Assembly (NCBI GenBank): GCA_000413015.1
Contig: KE332515.1
Location: 1,257,702 to 1,321,701 of the forward strand
Direction: 5' to 3'
Length of the DNA: 64,000 nt
From: Treponema socranskii subsp. paredis ATCC 35535
GTDB lineage: Bacteria; Spirochaetota; Spirochaetia; Treponematales; Treponemataceae
In this document: positions 42,737 to 53,113 of the stretch, piece by piece
How positions within the stretch are numbered: position 1 is the stretch's first letter
Layout of the letters: each line of letters begins with the position of its first letter
Translations under genes and position numbers: made by a program
Notes under the pieces: model-generated
Database searches by the model: none
Seen by the model: only the letters and a program-made list of their open reading frames with translations
What the model was told of the DNA's origin: nothing

Positions 42737-44236
42737 TTAATGAGCCGCCCAGCCTTTTGCACGTTCGACCGCGCGCTTCCACGATGCGTACAGAGCATCG
42801 CGCTTTTTATTTTCCATCTCGGGGGTAAAAATTTTATCCATCTTCCAAAAATCGTGCAATTCGTCTTTATCGTGCCAAAAGCCCACGGCAAGCCCTGCAA
42901 GAAAAGCCGCTCCCGTCGCCGTCGTTTCGACGTTTTTCGGCCGGTACACGGGCGTATCGAGTATATCGGACTGAAACTGCATCATCGGATTGCTCACGCT
43001 CGCCCCGCCGTCGACTTTGAGCGTCGGAATCGCACAGCCTGCGTCCTCTTTCATACACTCAAGCTCGTCCTTTACTTGAAACGCGATCGCTTCAAGCGCC
43101 GCACGGCAGATGTGCGCTTTATTCGCACCGCGGGTGAGTCCCGTAATCGTACCGCGCGCATAGGGATCCCAATACGGCGCGCCGAGTCCCGTAAAAGCCG
43201 GCACGATGATCACGTCGTTCGAATCGGAAACTGTTTCCGCAAGCGTATCGCATTCGCGTGCGGTTTTAATAAGACCGAGTTCGTCGCGCAGCCATTTGAT
43301 GAGCGCTCCGCCGATAAACACGCTGCCTTCAAGCGCGTATGTCACGGAACCGTTTATGCCGAGCGCAATCGTCGTCAAAAGCTTATGGGGAGAAGCGACC
43401 GGCTTTGTTCCCGTGTGCATGAGCATAAAGCAGCCGGTACCGTAGGTCGATTTCGTTTCTCCTTCGTTAAAGCAGCCTTGACCGAAAAGCGCCGCCTGCT
43501 GATCGCCTATGACGGAGGCGATAGGAACTTCGAAACCGCATACGTTCTTGTCGGTCATCGTATACACGCACGATGAATCTTTTACTTCGGGAAGAATGCG
43601 GCGCGGTATATCGAGCAAGTGCAGCAGATCGTCGTCCCATTTCAGCGTGTGAATATTGAAAAGCATAGTGCGGCATGCATTCGTATAATCAGTCACATGG
43701 CATTTGCCGCCGCTCAGCTTCCATACGAGCCACGTATCTATCGTACCGGCAAGGATCTCTCCGTTTTCCGCGCGTTTACGCACGCCTTCGACATTATCCA
43801 AAATCCATTTGATTTTCGTACCGGAAAAATACGCGTCGGGAAGCAAGCCCGTTTTTTCGCGGATCACATCTCCCTGCCCCGACAGCACCAATTCATCGGC
43901 AAGTTCGGCCGTTCGGCGGCATTGCCATACGATAGCGCGGTACACCGGTTTTCCCGTCGCTTTATCCCACAATACGACCGTTTCCCGCTGGTTCGTTATG
44001 CCGATAGCCGCAATCTGCCCTTCTTCCATACGGGCGCTCCGCACGGCTTCTCGGAGTACAGAAAGCTGACTCAAAAACAATTCTTCGGCATCGTGTTCAA
44101 CCCAGCCCGGTTTCGGATAATATTGATTGAATTCCTGCTGCGCGCTTGCAACCTTATTCGCTCCGTGATTGAACACGACAGCCCGCGACGACGTCGTTCC
44201 CTGATCGAGCGCAACGATATACTTCTTTTCGGCCAC
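42737..44236 (-). CDS. glpK: Glycerol kinase
   Basis: 499 aa from a GTG at 44236, chosen because GGAGG lies 6 nt upstream while the in-frame ATG at 44263 lies before that SD. FGGY family: [20 protein letters not shown] at the start, [32 protein letters not shown], and the second signature [20 protein letters not shown]; the ATP-binding [16 protein letters not shown]. It phosphorylates glycerol, feeding the GlpA-like enzyme. First gene of the operon. No glpF is nearby, so glycerol must enter by another route. The extended -10 TGATATAAT precedes it. Confidence 0.97.
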   Translation of the reverse strand: MAEKKYIVALDQGTTSSRAVVFNHGANKVASAQQEFNQYYPKPGWVEHDAEELFLSQLSVLREAVRSARMEEGQIAAIGITNQRETVVLWDKATGKPVYRAIVWQCRRTAELADELVLSGQGDVIREKTGLLPDAYFSGTKIKWILDNVEGVRKRAENGEILAGTIDTWLVWKLSGGKCHVTDYTNACRTMLFNIHTLKWDDDLLHLLDIPRRILPEVKDSSCVYTMTDKNVCGFEVPIASVIGDQQAALFGQGCFNEGETKSTYGTGCFMLMHTGTKPVASPHKLLTTIALGINGSVTYALEGSVFIGGALIKWLRDELGLIKTARECDTLAETVSDSNDVIIVPAFTGLGAPYWDPYARGTITGLTRGANKAHICRAALEAIAFQVKDELECMKEDAGCAIPTLKVDGGASVSNPMMQFQSDILDTPVYRPKNVETTATGAAFLAGLAVGFWHDKDELHDFWKMDKIFTPEMENKKRDALYASWKRAVERAKGWAAH

Positions 44237-44261
44237 AACGTACCTCCGCGATATAACTGCC

Positions 44262-44267
44262 ATTATA
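44262..44267 (-). promoter_or_regulatory. Extended -10 box of the glycerol operon
   Basis: Minus strand TGATATAAT (TGn-TATAAT) with a leader of about 20 nt before the GTG of glpK. No clear -35. Confidence 0.5.
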
Positions 44268-44379
44268 TCACGAAATCTGCCGCATCGCCAGAAAAAACAA
44301 TAAAAAATTTTATAATCGATAAGGCTATAGGCCGAAAGCAGGTCTTTGTTTTAAAACACTTTCGAAACGCGGCATTCAC

Positions 44380-45300
44380 TTAATAATACGCGATCGTAAA
44401 TCCGCCCGTTTTCGTAAAACCGATCGCCGAATATGCTTTTTGTGCGCCCTCGTTTCCGTTCCTTGCGTAGAGTACGGGAAATCGCTTCGAAGCGACGATT
44501 TTTTCGGCGAGTGTTTTGACGAGGAGCGACGCGCACCCCTTTCTTCTGAAATCGGGAACAGTGTACACTCCGCCTATCTGCGCCCAGCGGATGCCGACAG
44601 CATTCGTGTTCGCCTTTGCGGCCGGCGCGCCGTCTGAGTTTTGCAGCGCAAGAACGTATTCGGTTTTTAAAATGCGTTCGAGATTTTTTCGGGTAACGGC
44701 GGGATTTTGCGTCCTGCACGGCGGCAGCACTTCTTCCGCTTCGTATGCGAGCTGCAGCGGCATGAGCGCATCCGCATCCCTTATGCCGCATCGGACTATT
44801 TTAAATTTTTCACGACACGCCTTTTCGCCGGCGTCTCTCGCCGTATGCCGATCAAGGCTCGTTTGCAGCCCTTTCGATGGCGCCGCATACCGTTCGCTTT
44901 TTGCTTCGACTTTTTTTAGCGCTGCTTCGGAAAGCGTCATGAGCGCGTATTCGTTTATGTGGAGCGGCGTCCTGCCGAGTTCCGCAAGGATTTTCATGAT
45001 AAAGTGCGACGCTTCGGCTTCACCGTTTACGCATGAGATTTTTTTATCCGACAAAAATACTTTGAGGGAAGAGCAAAACGCTTTATCGTTTTGCAACGAA
45101 CGCGCATTCGGAATACACAGGAGCATTCTGCTTTTGACGCTTATGACACCGAGCATTTCGCGCGCACCGCTTTCGATTGTAAAGCTTTCGCCGCCTCCGA
45201 GCCTTATATGTTCGACAAGCGATACGCAAGTGCGCTCGTGCTTTGCAAGGAAGGCAAGCGTTTCCGCTTTCTTTTTTTCATCGACCGGAATAAAGCGCAT
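44380..45300 (-). CDS. GNAT-family acetyltransferase with N-terminal domain
   Basis: 306 aa from the ATG at 45300 (GGAAGG 6 nt upstream; open frame to 45330 rejected). The C-terminal half is GNAT: YTVPDFRRKGCASLLVKTLA is the acetyl-CoA loop (RxxGxA-like RRKGCA), then VLYARNGNEGAQKAYSAIGF and TKTGGFTIAYY. The N-terminal 150 residues (FIPVDEKKKAETLAFLAKHE, MLLCIPNARSLQNDKAFCSS) form a second, degenerate GNAT-like or unrelated fold. Substrate unknown. It stands between the glycerol operon and a repeat module. Confidence 0.85.
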   Translation of the reverse strand: MRFIPVDEKKKAETLAFLAKHERTCVSLVEHIRLGGGESFTIESGAREMLGVISVKSRMLLCIPNARSLQNDKAFCSSLKVFLSDKKISCVNGEAEASHFIMKILAELGRTPLHINEYALMTLSEAALKKVEAKSERYAAPSKGLQTSLDRHTARDAGEKACREKFKIVRCGIRDADALMPLQLAYEAEEVLPPCRTQNPAVTRKNLERILKTEYVLALQNSDGAPAAKANTNAVGIRWAQIGGVYTVPDFRRKGCASLLVKTLAEKIVASKRFPVLYARNGNEGAQKAYSAIGFTKTGGFTIAYY

Positions 45301-45355
45301 AAGATACCTTCCGACTTTTTCACATATCAATCAAACGGCGAGTTTTGCAAATTAT

Positions 45356-45427
45356 TCGTGCGAAGGGTTAATACCCCGACACCGCTTGAAACTTCGCTGC
45401 GAGGCTGCGTCGGGGTTGTTGATTAAA
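45356..45427. repeat. Scaffold repeat, shortened copy
   Basis: TTCGTGCGAAGGGTTAATAC then ACCCCGACAC ... GCGTCGGGGTTGTTGATTAA. It retains the second hairpin and the outer words of 47275-47413 but lacks the middle. It sits between the GNAT start and the UPF0210 stop. Confidence 0.65.
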
Positions 45428-45463
45428 TTCAATTTCGAATTTTCCAACTCGGCCTTCGACCTG

Positions 45464-46825
45464 TTAATTTCTGAAACTGTGAATGGGAGCGGGAATGCGC
45501 CCGCCGCGATCGATAAATTCTTTACAACTGAACGCGTTCACCGCCATAACCGGCGAGCCGCCTAAGAGACCGCCGAACTCCGCCCAATCGCCCGTCGTTT
45601 TTCCCGGAACGGGGATAACGCGCACTGCGGTCGTTTTGTTGTTGACCATGCCGATCGCCAGTTCATCCGCGATGATGCCGCTGATAGTCGACGCTTCCGT
45701 ATCGCCGGGGATCGCGATCATATCGAGACCGACCGAACACACCGTCGTCATCGCTTCGAGTTTTTCAAGCGTGATCGATTGCTCTTTTACCGCGCAGATC
45801 ATCCCCTCGTCTTCCGACACGGGAATAAAGGCGCCGGAAAGACCGCCGACTTTCGTACTCGCCATAACGCCGCCTTTTTTTACCATATCGGTGAGCATCG
45901 CGAGAGCTGCCGTCGTACCGGGAGCGCCCGCGCTTTCAAGGCCGCATTCTTCGAGGATGCGCGCAACCGAATCTCCGACGGCGGGGGTCGGCGCAAGTGA
46001 CAGATCGAGGATGCCGAATTCGACGCCGAGACGATGCGCCGCTTCCGTTCCGACAAGCTGTCCCATGCGCGAAACTTTGAACGCCGTTTTTTTGATACCG
46101 TCGGCAAGTTCGTCGATCGGTTTTCCTTTATATTCTTTTGCGGCCGCGAGAATGACGCCCGGTCCCGAAACGCCGACGCTCAACACCGCGTCCCCTTCTC
46201 CCGGTCCGTGAAAGGCGCCGGCCATAAAAGGATTGTCTTCCGGCGCGTTACAGAACACGACAAGCTTTGCGCATCCGATGCCGTCTTTTTCTTTCGTACG
46301 CTCCGCCGTTTTTTTGACGATTTGCCCCATGAGTTTTACGGCGTCCATATTGATGCCACTCTTCGTCGAACCGAGATTGACCGACGAACACACCCGTTCG
46401 GTGCATGCAAGAGCCGCGGGAATCGAATCGATAAGAACGGCGTCTCCTTCTGTGATGCCCTTTTGCACGAGAGCCGAAAAACCGCCGGCAAAATCGACGC
46501 CGAGTTCCTTTGCTGCTTTGTCGAGCGTTTCCGCCCACGCGACGTAACTTCGTTCGCCGCTCGCTTCCGCAATCATCGCAATCGGCGTAACCGCAATACG
46601 TTTGTTTATGATCGGCACTCCGAATTCCGCTTCGATTTCGCGGCCGACTTTGACAAGGTTTCCCGCCCGCTTCATAATTTTATCGTAGATGCGGTTCCGG
46701 CATTTTTTGCCGTCGTCTGAAATGCAGTCCCGCAGGGAAATGCCCATGGTGATCGCGCGGATGTCGAGCTTTTGCCGCATAAACATATTGACAGTCTGTT
46801 CGATTTCGGTCGCTGAAAAAATCAT
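45464..46825 (-). CDS. UPF0210 (DUF711, PFL-like) family protein
   Basis: 453 aa, full length for the family. Recognisable blocks are [99 protein letters not shown] and [20 protein letters not shown]. The fold is related to the pyruvate formate-lyase barrel but no glycyl radical site is evident. In most genomes it is preceded by a small ACT-domain protein, which is missing here. Function is unknown. It has a predicted leaderless promoter and a MITE-like element just upstream. Confidence 0.9.
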   Translation of the reverse strand: MIFSATEIEQTVNMFMRQKLDIRAITMGISLRDCISDDGKKCRNRIYDKIMKRAGNLVKVGREIEAEFGVPIINKRIAVTPIAMIAEASGERSYVAWAETLDKAAKELGVDFAGGFSALVQKGITEGDAVLIDSIPAALACTERVCSSVNLGSTKSGINMDAVKLMGQIVKKTAERTKEKDGIGCAKLVVFCNAPEDNPFMAGAFHGPGEGDAVLSVGVSGPGVILAAAKEYKGKPIDELADGIKKTAFKVSRMGQLVGTEAAHRLGVEFGILDLSLAPTPAVGDSVARILEECGLESAGAPGTTAALAMLTDMVKKGGVMASTKVGGLSGAFIPVSEDEGMICAVKEQSITLEKLEAMTTVCSVGLDMIAIPGDTEASTISGIIADELAIGMVNNKTTAVRVIPVPGKTTGDWAEFGGLLGGSPVMAVNAFSCKEFIDRGGRIPAPIHSFRN

Positions 46826-46831
46826 AGCATT

Positions 46832-46860
46832 ATTTTAGCAGTTGGCGAAAATAAAGTAAA
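46832..46860 (-). promoter_or_regulatory. Promoter of the UPF0210 gene, predicted leaderless
   Basis: Minus strand TTTACT (46855-46860), 17 nt, TAAAAT (46832-46837), then 6 nt (AATGCT) to the ATG at 46825. Confidence 0.5.
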
Positions 46861-46869
46861 TCGGATAAT

Positions 46870-47146
46870 AACTATAATCCAGGGCTTCAGCATGAAAATC
46901 TATATTCCCCAAAAAATAACCGTTACCGTGAAAAAAATCGGCTGCACTCCCGGCAGCAGCCCTGCCGTTCGCCGCGACTGACCGTAATCGGAATCGGACT
47001 GCGCAAAATTTCTACGAAATTTTGCTTGCCATCGGTCAGAGCGGCTCGGCGGCATTACCGCTGCCTCGCGTTCCGCCTTTTTTATTTTATATTATACCAC
47101 TTTTATGTGTATACAATTTTTCATGCTGAAGCCCTGAACTATAATC
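46870..47146. mobile_element. MITE-like element with terminal inverted repeats and target duplication
   Basis: Terminal inverted repeats CAGGGCTTCAGCATGAAAA (46880-46898) and its exact complement (47118-47136) enclose a 257-bp element. It is flanked by the 10-bp direct repeat AACTATAATC (46870-46879 and 47137-47146), as left by transposition. The inside has no open frame for a transposase but several hairpins, including GCAAAATTTC-tac-GAAATTTTGC and, on the minus strand, GGCTGC ... GCAGCC followed by GATTTTTTT. Confidence 0.85.
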
Positions 47147-47210
47147 GTTCAAGTACTCAATCTCATATCCGTCTTTCGATTTTTTAGCCTGCCTTGCGCA
47201 AAACCGGCGC

Positions 47211-47239
47211 TTAAAATTAATCTTGCATTACGATATAAT
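47211..47239 (+). promoter_or_regulatory. Possible promoter of the A2M-pbpC operon
   Basis: TTAAAA (47211-47216), 17 nt, TATAAT (47234-47239). It would give a leader of about 180 nt that contains the whole two-hairpin repeat at 47275-47413. Confidence 0.45.
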
Positions 47240-47274
47240 TTCCTTTGAAATCTGCGGCGGCATATCCCTTTTTT

Positions 47275-47413
47275 ATTCGTGCGGAGGGTTTAATACCCCG
47301 ACGCTTGTGTCGTAACAAAGGGTATTAAAGCCGACTGCAACCACCTTATGAGAACAACATACCCCGACGCCGCTTGAAGCTTCGCTGCGAGGTTGCGTCG
47401 GGGGTGTTGATTG
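47275..47413. repeat. Two-hairpin scaffold repeat, copy 2
   Basis: Same framing words as 11991-12100 (CGTGCGGAGG, AAAGCCGACTGCAA, CCTTATGAG, GGGAGAC) but different stems: TTTAATACCC/GGGTATTAAA (47289-47298, 47320-47329) and ACCCCGACGC ... GCGTCGGGG (47361-47370, 47395-47403). The closing GGGAG acts as SD of the following gene. Confidence 0.75.
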
Positions 47414-47425
47414 GGAGACAGCTGT

Positions 47426-50400
47426 ATGGGTAAAATCGCGTGGTCAAAAATTTTCGGAAAGTATGAAGCGCCTGAATGGATGAAGGCGATCGGTCGTTTC
47501 TTTTTCCGCAATAAAGCCGGATTTAAAAAGGCGCGGAAAATCGCTCTCATTTCGCTCGCGTCCCTTGTCGGCGTTATCGTACTCGCCGTTGCGGGTTTGT
47601 TTGCATGGGCCTTTATCTCGTCGAAGATGCCGCTTAAAATGGAAATCGGTTATTCGGTCGAAGAGCCGGACTTGCTCGAAAACGCAAAAGATCCGCTCGT
47701 CATTTCATTCAACGGTTCCGCCGCGAAAATCGACGATGCCGATAAAATCGTTGCCGGCGGCATAACGATGAAACCCGATATGGCAGGCGAATGGCGATGG
47801 ATCGGTTCCGACGAACTCGTCTTTACGCCTTCCGAGCCGTGGCCGCTCGGTACGCAGTATCAGATTTCGTTTTCAAAAAAAGATTTTGCCGAGCACGTTA
47901 AAATCCGTTCCTACACGGCAAAATTTTCAACCGACGATTTTTATGCGGAAATAGAAGATGAGGAATTCTGCATCGACGCCGCCGATCCTGCAAAAAAATA
48001 TATCGCTTTTTCGCTCCGTGCGAATTTTCCTATAAACTCCGACGGCATCGAAAAGCTCGTTTCGCTTTCTCCCGATATGAAAAATCCGAAAAGCGGCACT
48101 TTTGAAAAACGCAGTTACACGGTAAGGGCGGGTTTGAGCGACGATAAGCGTATGGCGTTTTTTGCCTCCGAACCGCTCGGCGTGCCTGCAAAAGACGTAA
48201 CGATGAACATCGCGATTGCGGCGGGAATCAAATCGGCTTCGGGCGGATCGCCTTTGAAAAAGATGACGGCTTCGGTTACCGTTCCCGGTTCTTCAAGTTA
48301 TGCAAAAATCGAATCGATAGATTTTACCCTTGTTAAAAACGACGCACAGGAATACGAGCAGGTGATCGCGATCGAAACGACGGCGAAGATAAGCGCCGAC
48401 AATTTGCAAAGCGCGCTTTCGGTATACGAACTGCCGCAGGATAAACCCGCAGAACCGGGCAGACGCGGCGCAAAAGATTACGAGTGGTACAGCGAAGAAG
48501 AAGTTACCGACACCGTTATTAAAAACAGCAAAGCGCTTTCGTTTACGGCGCTGCCTTCGGAACTCGAATACGATACGATGCATTCGTTTGTAATCGATGC
48601 GAAGCCGGGCGCGTATCTGTACGTCGCGGTAAAAGACGGTGCGAAATTTTACGGCGATTATTATCTGACCGATCCTCACGGAACAGTCGTAAAGGTGCGC
48701 TCCTATCCGAAAGAGACGACGATTTTATCGGACGGTACGATCATTTCGATGCGCGGCAGCAAAAAGATTCCGGTACTCACGCGCGGCGTCGACAAAGTAT
48801 ACTACACGGTGTGGCGCATGCAGAGCGACGAAATCAATCACATCGCGTCGATGTCGAACGGCGATATGAAAAATTTTTCGTTCAACTACGACTATATCTT
48901 CAATCAAAACAATGTGAGTGCGGTCTATCGTTCCGACGCTTCGGTCACTGCGACAAGCGCGAAAAAACCGTCGTACACTAACTTCGATTTTTCAGGCTAT
49001 TTGAATGCGATCCCGTCGCAGCATCTCAAATACGGTCTCTTTTTATTGCGCGTGTCGAGCGAAAAAAACGGGCGCGGCGACGAGCGGCTCATCCTCGTAA
49101 CCGATCAGGGAATTATCGTTAAAAAAAATGCCGACAAAACCTGCGACGTATTCGTACAGTCGATCGCGACGGGACGCCCTGTCGCGGGTTCCGAAATAAG
49201 AGTCGTCGCGCTCAACGGCGACACGCTCGCTTCGGGCGTTACGGCATCCGACGGACACGTAACGCTTCCTGCGCTTTCGACGAACCGCAGCGAACATCGT
49301 CCCGTAGCCTACACTGCGGTAAACGGAAACGACTTTGCGTTTATGCCGTATGCCGATTACGGACGCTCGCTCGATTATTCGGATTTCAATACGGGCGGCG
49401 AATACGGCGCGCTCGACCCCGATGCGATTCACACCTATATTTTTTCAGACCGCGGCATTTACCGGCCGGGAGATACGGCAAAGCTCGGTCTCATCGTCAA
49501 AGCCGGAAATTGGGCGAAGAGCCTTGCAGGAACTCCTCTCGCCTACGTCGTCACGGATCCGAACGGCACGGAGATAGTCGACAAAGAATTCGCGCTCAAC
49601 GACGCGGGCTTTGAAGAAATCAAATTTGCCACGCAATCCTACTCGCCGACCGGCGAATACAATGTTTCCGCATACTTCAGAAAACAGCGTTCCGACGGAA
49701 AAATCGAACGCGTTTTCCTCGGAAACGAAACGGTCAAAGTCGAAGAATTTTTGCCGGATACGCTTTCGATTTCGACAGCTTTCGACCCGCTTCCGGCTTT
49801 AGGCTGGATCCGGCCGGCAAAGCTTACGGGTGTCGTAAAGCTTCGAAACCTCTTCGGCACGGTCGCGACGGGCAATAAAGTTTCGGCGGAGATTTCGCTC
49901 GCTCCGGGATATATGCGCTTTCCGCAGTACCGCGGCTACGTATTTTCCGATCCGTATACCGGAAAAGATTCGTACACGGAAACGCTCGACGAAAAGACGA
50001 CCGACGATGAGGGACGGGCTGAGTTTGCGCTCGACGTCGAAAAATTTGCCAAAGCGTCGTACCGCATGACCTTTACGGCCGACGGTTATGAAAAAGGCAG
50101 CGGCCGCGCGGTTTCTTCGCAATCGTCGGTGTACGTTTCTCCGCTCGAATATCTCATCGGTGTAAAAGCCGACGGCGATCTTTCATACATCAAAAAGGAT
50201 TCGGCGCGCGAACTGACACTCATCGCAGTCGGCCCCGATCTCAAACAGAGGGCGGTGTCGGGAGTCGAACTTGCCGTCACGGAAAACCGCTACGTGTCCG
50301 TACTCGTCAAACAGCCGAACGGTGCGTATAAATATCAATCGGTAAAAAAAGAATATCCGGTATTTACGAAAACGGTTACGATCCCCGAAGCGGGATTGAA

Positions 50401-53113
50401 ATATCGGCTGCCCGTTTCGGATGAAGGCGATTTTACGCTGACGCTGAAAAACGGAGAAGGCCTCGAATTTAATAAAACGCCGTATTCCGTTATCGGCGAA
50501 AAGAATTTGCAGCGAAGCCTGTCGCGTACCGCGGAACTCGAAGTAAAGATGGAAAAAAGCGATTTCCGTCCCGGAGAAACGGCACAGATTTTTATCAAAG
50601 CGCCGTACGCCGGAAGCGGTCTCATCGCAGTCGAACGCGATAAAGTGTATACGTACAAATGGTTCCGTTCCGACGGCGCGTCCTCTCTGCAGTCGATCGC
50701 GATTCCGCAGGGACTTGAAGGAAACGGCTATATCACGATCATGTACGCGCGCTCTTACGACTCCGAAGAAATCTACATGAGCCCCTTCTGCTATGCGGCC
50801 GTTCCGTTTTCGGTCAGCCTCGAACGTCGTACAAACGAAATCACGCTCGACGTAGCGCGTGAAGCGAAGCCCGGAACCGATTACACGATTTCGTATTCGA
50901 GTAAGAGGCCGGGAAAAATCGTCGTCATGGCGATCGACGAAGGCATTTTGCAAGTCGCACGCTATAAAACGCCCGATCCGCTTGCATACTTTTTTAAAAA
51001 GCGCGCGCTCGAAGTTTCGACGTCTCAAGTGCTCGATTTGGTTTTGCCCGAATACAATATCCTCCGTACGCTTGCTGCGGCAGGCGGCGGCGAAGATTAC
51101 GATCTGCTCGCGCACAATTTGAATCCGTTTAAGCGAAAACAAAACGAGCCTGTCGCCTATTGGTCGGGCATCGTCGATACGGGACCCCAAAAGAGAAACC
51201 TCACCTACCGCATTCCCGATTACTTCAACGGAAGCCTCCGTGTTATGGCCGTCGCCGTGTCGTCCGATACGATCGGCGTCGCACAGGCGTCGTCGGAGAT
51301 AAAAGATACTTACGTCATCGTGCCGAATGCTCCGACTTTCGCCTCTCCCGGAGATACTTTCGACATATCGGTGACGGTAACGAACAACGATAAGGGTTCG
51401 GGAAGCGATGCATCCGTCGTGCTCAGCGCCGTTCCGACCGCTCACTTTTCGATCACGTCCGCGCAGTCGGTAACGCTCAAGATCCCCGAAGGGCGGGATG
51501 CGACGGCGACGTTCGGCATAAAAACGAATGACGTACTCGGAGCTGCGGATATCGCATTTACTGCAAAGGGCGCTTCGCATTCGTCGCGCATCGCTTCATC
51601 GATGAGCGTCCGACCGTCCATGCCGTATCAAGTGCGGCTTACGAGCGGGCGCGTTACGAAAGACAAAGCGAGCGTCGACGTCGATAAAAAAATGTACAAC
51701 GAATACGCGACGCGGGAAATCGCGCTTTCGTATCTGCCGAGCGGACTGGCAAAGGGTTTGCAATTTTACCTTGAAAAATATCCGTACGGCTGTTCGGAGC
51801 AGCAAGTGAGTATGGCCTATCCGTACCTGTTCCCCGACTTGCTCAAAGAGTCGGGCAAAACGAAAGCGGACGCTCAGGAAGCGATCGACAATGTCGTCGC
51901 AGCTCTTCAGTCGAGACAAAAGTCGGACGGTTCAATCGGATTTTGGACGCACCGTTCGGAAAGCTGGGCTGCGCTCGACGCATACTGTGCAATGTTTTTA
52001 ACCGACGCGCGCGAAAACGGCTATTACGTCCCCGACGTGTTTTTTAACAATCTGCTCGGCGTTTTGAAAAAGAGGGCGGCCGACACGGAAGGCGGCGTAT
52101 ACGGCCGCGCGTTCTGCGTTTACGTGCTCACGCGGAACGAAACGGTGACGACGGATTATATCAATTCGCTGCGCAAAGATATGGACCGCGACGATAAAGC
52201 TTCCGTTGCGGGCGTTTTCCTCGCCGCATCGTATAAAATGCTCGGCATGGCATCGGAAGGCGAAAAGCTCGTTTCGCGCGTAAAACGCGGCGTCAAAACG
52301 GCCGATACCATCGGCTTTTTCGAAGATGACTTGTATTTCAAATCGGCGTACCTCTACCTCATTTCGGAATATTATCCCGAAAAACTTTCCGCCGTTTCCG
52401 CACATCTGCTCGAATCGATCGAAGACGAAATCGTTCACCGCCGTTACGCATCTCTTTCTGCCGCGATGACGCTCATAGCGATAAAAAGCTATCTCGCGGC
52501 AATGCCCGCATCCGAGACGGGAAAATTTACCGTTGTCGAAGAATCGGGCAAAACGACGAAAGCACTTACGCCGCAGGGCGAAAAAGTCTTTACCGCCGAG
52601 TTCTCTTCCGATGCGCAAAAGCTTCGCTTGACGAACGACGAAAAAACGAATCTCTTTTATCAAGTGACGCAGGGCGGATTTTTGCACGATATCCCTTCAG
52701 GCGAAACGAAAGACGGCATCGAAGTGTACCGCGAATTTGTCGATGCGAACGGCAAAAAAATCGATGCGGTAAAACTCGGCGATGAAGTGACGGTAAAAGT
52801 GAATGTCCGTTCGACGAAAAACAGATCGATACGCAACGTCGCCGTCGTCGATATGCTGCCGTGCGGTTTGGAAGCGGATATCGCGTCCGTACGCGAAAGC
52901 GATACCGGCTGGAAACCCGATTACGTCGACATACGCGAAGACCGCATCGTGCTCTTCGGAACTGTGACGCAGGAACTTAAAACGTTCACGTACAAAGTGC
53001 GAGCCGTCAACTCAGGAAAGTACACGGTGCCGCCGCTCTTTGCCGAAGCGATGTACGACGGCACGCAGCGCGCGCTCCGTCCGCAAAAAAGCATAACGAT
53101 CTCCGATAAATGA
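47426..53113 (+). CDS. Bacterial alpha-2-macroglobulin family protein
   Basis: 1895 aa from the ATG at 47426 (GGGAG upstream inside the repeat). A cytoplasmic tail and one TM helix (about residues 41-63, LISLASLVGVIVLAVAGLFA) anchor it to the inner membrane, instead of the lipobox of E. coli YfhM. Macroglobulin-like beta domains follow; the MG2 region includes YIFSDRGIYRPGDTAKLGLI, the A2M domain AYWSGIVDTGPQKRNLTYRI. The thioester site is intact, Cys1456 in YGCSEQQVSMAY (CxEQ), followed by the alpha-alpha barrel. It is thought to trap proteases that breach the outer membrane. It overlaps pbpC by 4 bp, the usual partner. Confidence 0.95.
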   Translation: MGKIAWSKIFGKYEAPEWMKAIGRFFFRNKAGFKKARKIALISLASLVGVIVLAVAGLFAWAFISSKMPLKMEIGYSVEEPDLLENAKDPLVISFNGSAAKIDDADKIVAGGITMKPDMAGEWRWIGSDELVFTPSEPWPLGTQYQISFSKKDFAEHVKIRSYTAKFSTDDFYAEIEDEEFCIDAADPAKKYIAFSLRANFPINSDGIEKLVSLSPDMKNPKSGTFEKRSYTVRAGLSDDKRMAFFASEPLGVPAKDVTMNIAIAAGIKSASGGSPLKKMTASVTVPGSSSYAKIESIDFTLVKNDAQEYEQVIAIETTAKISADNLQSALSVYELPQDKPAEPGRRGAKDYEWYSEEEVTDTVIKNSKALSFTALPSELEYDTMHSFVIDAKPGAYLYVAVKDGAKFYGDYYLTDPHGTVVKVRSYPKETTILSDGTIISMRGSKKIPVLTRGVDKVYYTVWRMQSDEINHIASMSNGDMKNFSFNYDYIFNQNNVSAVYRSDASVTATSAKKPSYTNFDFSGYLNAIPSQHLKYGLFLLRVSSEKNGRGDERLILVTDQGIIVKKNADKTCDVFVQSIATGRPVAGSEIRVVALNGDTLASGVTASDGHVTLPALSTNRSEHRPVAYTAVNGNDFAFMPYADYGRSLDYSDFNTGGEYGALDPDAIHTYIFSDRGIYRPGDTAKLGLIVKAGNWAKSLAGTPLAYVVTDPNGTEIVDKEFALNDAGFEEIKFATQSYSPTGEYNVSAYFRKQRSDGKIERVFLGNETVKVEEFLPDTLSISTAFDPLPALGWIRPAKLTGVVKLRNLFGTVATGNKVSAEISLAPGYMRFPQYRGYVFSDPYTGKDSYTETLDEKTTDDEGRAEFALDVEKFAKASYRMTFTADGYEKGSGRAVSSQSSVYVSPLEYLIGVKADGDLSYIKKDSARELTLIAVGPDLKQRAVSGVELAVTENRYVSVLVKQPNGAYKYQSVKKEYPVFTKTVTIPEAGLKYRLPVSDEGDFTLTLKNGEGLEFNKTPYSVIGEKNLQRSLSRTAELEVKMEKSDFRPGETAQIFIKAPYAGSGLIAVERDKVYTYKWFRSDGASSLQSIAIPQGLEGNGYITIMYARSYDSEEIYMSPFCYAAVPFSVSLERRTNEITLDVAREAKPGTDYTISYSSKRPGKIVVMAIDEGILQVARYKTPDPLAYFFKKRALEVSTSQVLDLVLPEYNILRTLAAAGGGEDYDLLAHNLNPFKRKQNEPVAYWSGIVDTGPQKRNLTYRIPDYFNGSLRVMAVAVSSDTIGVAQASSEIKDTYVIVPNAPTFASPGDTFDISVTVTNNDKGSGSDASVVLSAVPTAHFSITSAQSVTLKIPEGRDATATFGIKTNDVLGAADIAFTAKGASHSSRIASSMSVRPSMPYQVRLTSGRVTKDKASVDVDKKMYNEYATREIALSYLPSGLAKGLQFYLEKYPYGCSEQQVSMAYPYLFPDLLKESGKTKADAQEAIDNVVAALQSRQKSDGSIGFWTHRSESWAALDAYCAMFLTDARENGYYVPDVFFNNLLGVLKKRAADTEGGVYGRAFCVYVLTRNETVTTDYINSLRKDMDRDDKASVAGVFLAASYKMLGMASEGEKLVSRVKRGVKTADTIGFFEDDLYFKSAYLYLISEYYPEKLSAVSAHLLESIEDEIVHRRYASLSAAMTLIAIKSYLAAMPASETGKFTVVEESGKTTKALTPQGEKVFTAEFSSDAQKLRLTNDEKTNLFYQVTQGGFLHDIPSGETKDGIEVYREFVDANGKKIDAVKLGDEVTVKVNVRSTKNRSIRNVAVVDMLPCGLEADIASVRESDTGWKPDYVDIREDRIVLFGTVTQELKTFTYKVRAVNSGKYTVPPLFAEAMYDGTQRALRPQKSITISDK

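Noticed and set aside
42700..42740. AAATTATTAA words, repeated at many places in the window
   Set aside because: They occur both in genes and in gaps, without regular spacing or palindrome partner; probably compositional.
46890..47075. Cobalamin-riboswitch-like words (GTGAAAA, GCGACTG, CGTAATCGG) inside the MITE-like element
   Set aside because: No B12 box, no GCCACTG core and no suitable downstream gene. The terminal inverted repeats and target duplication explain the segment better.
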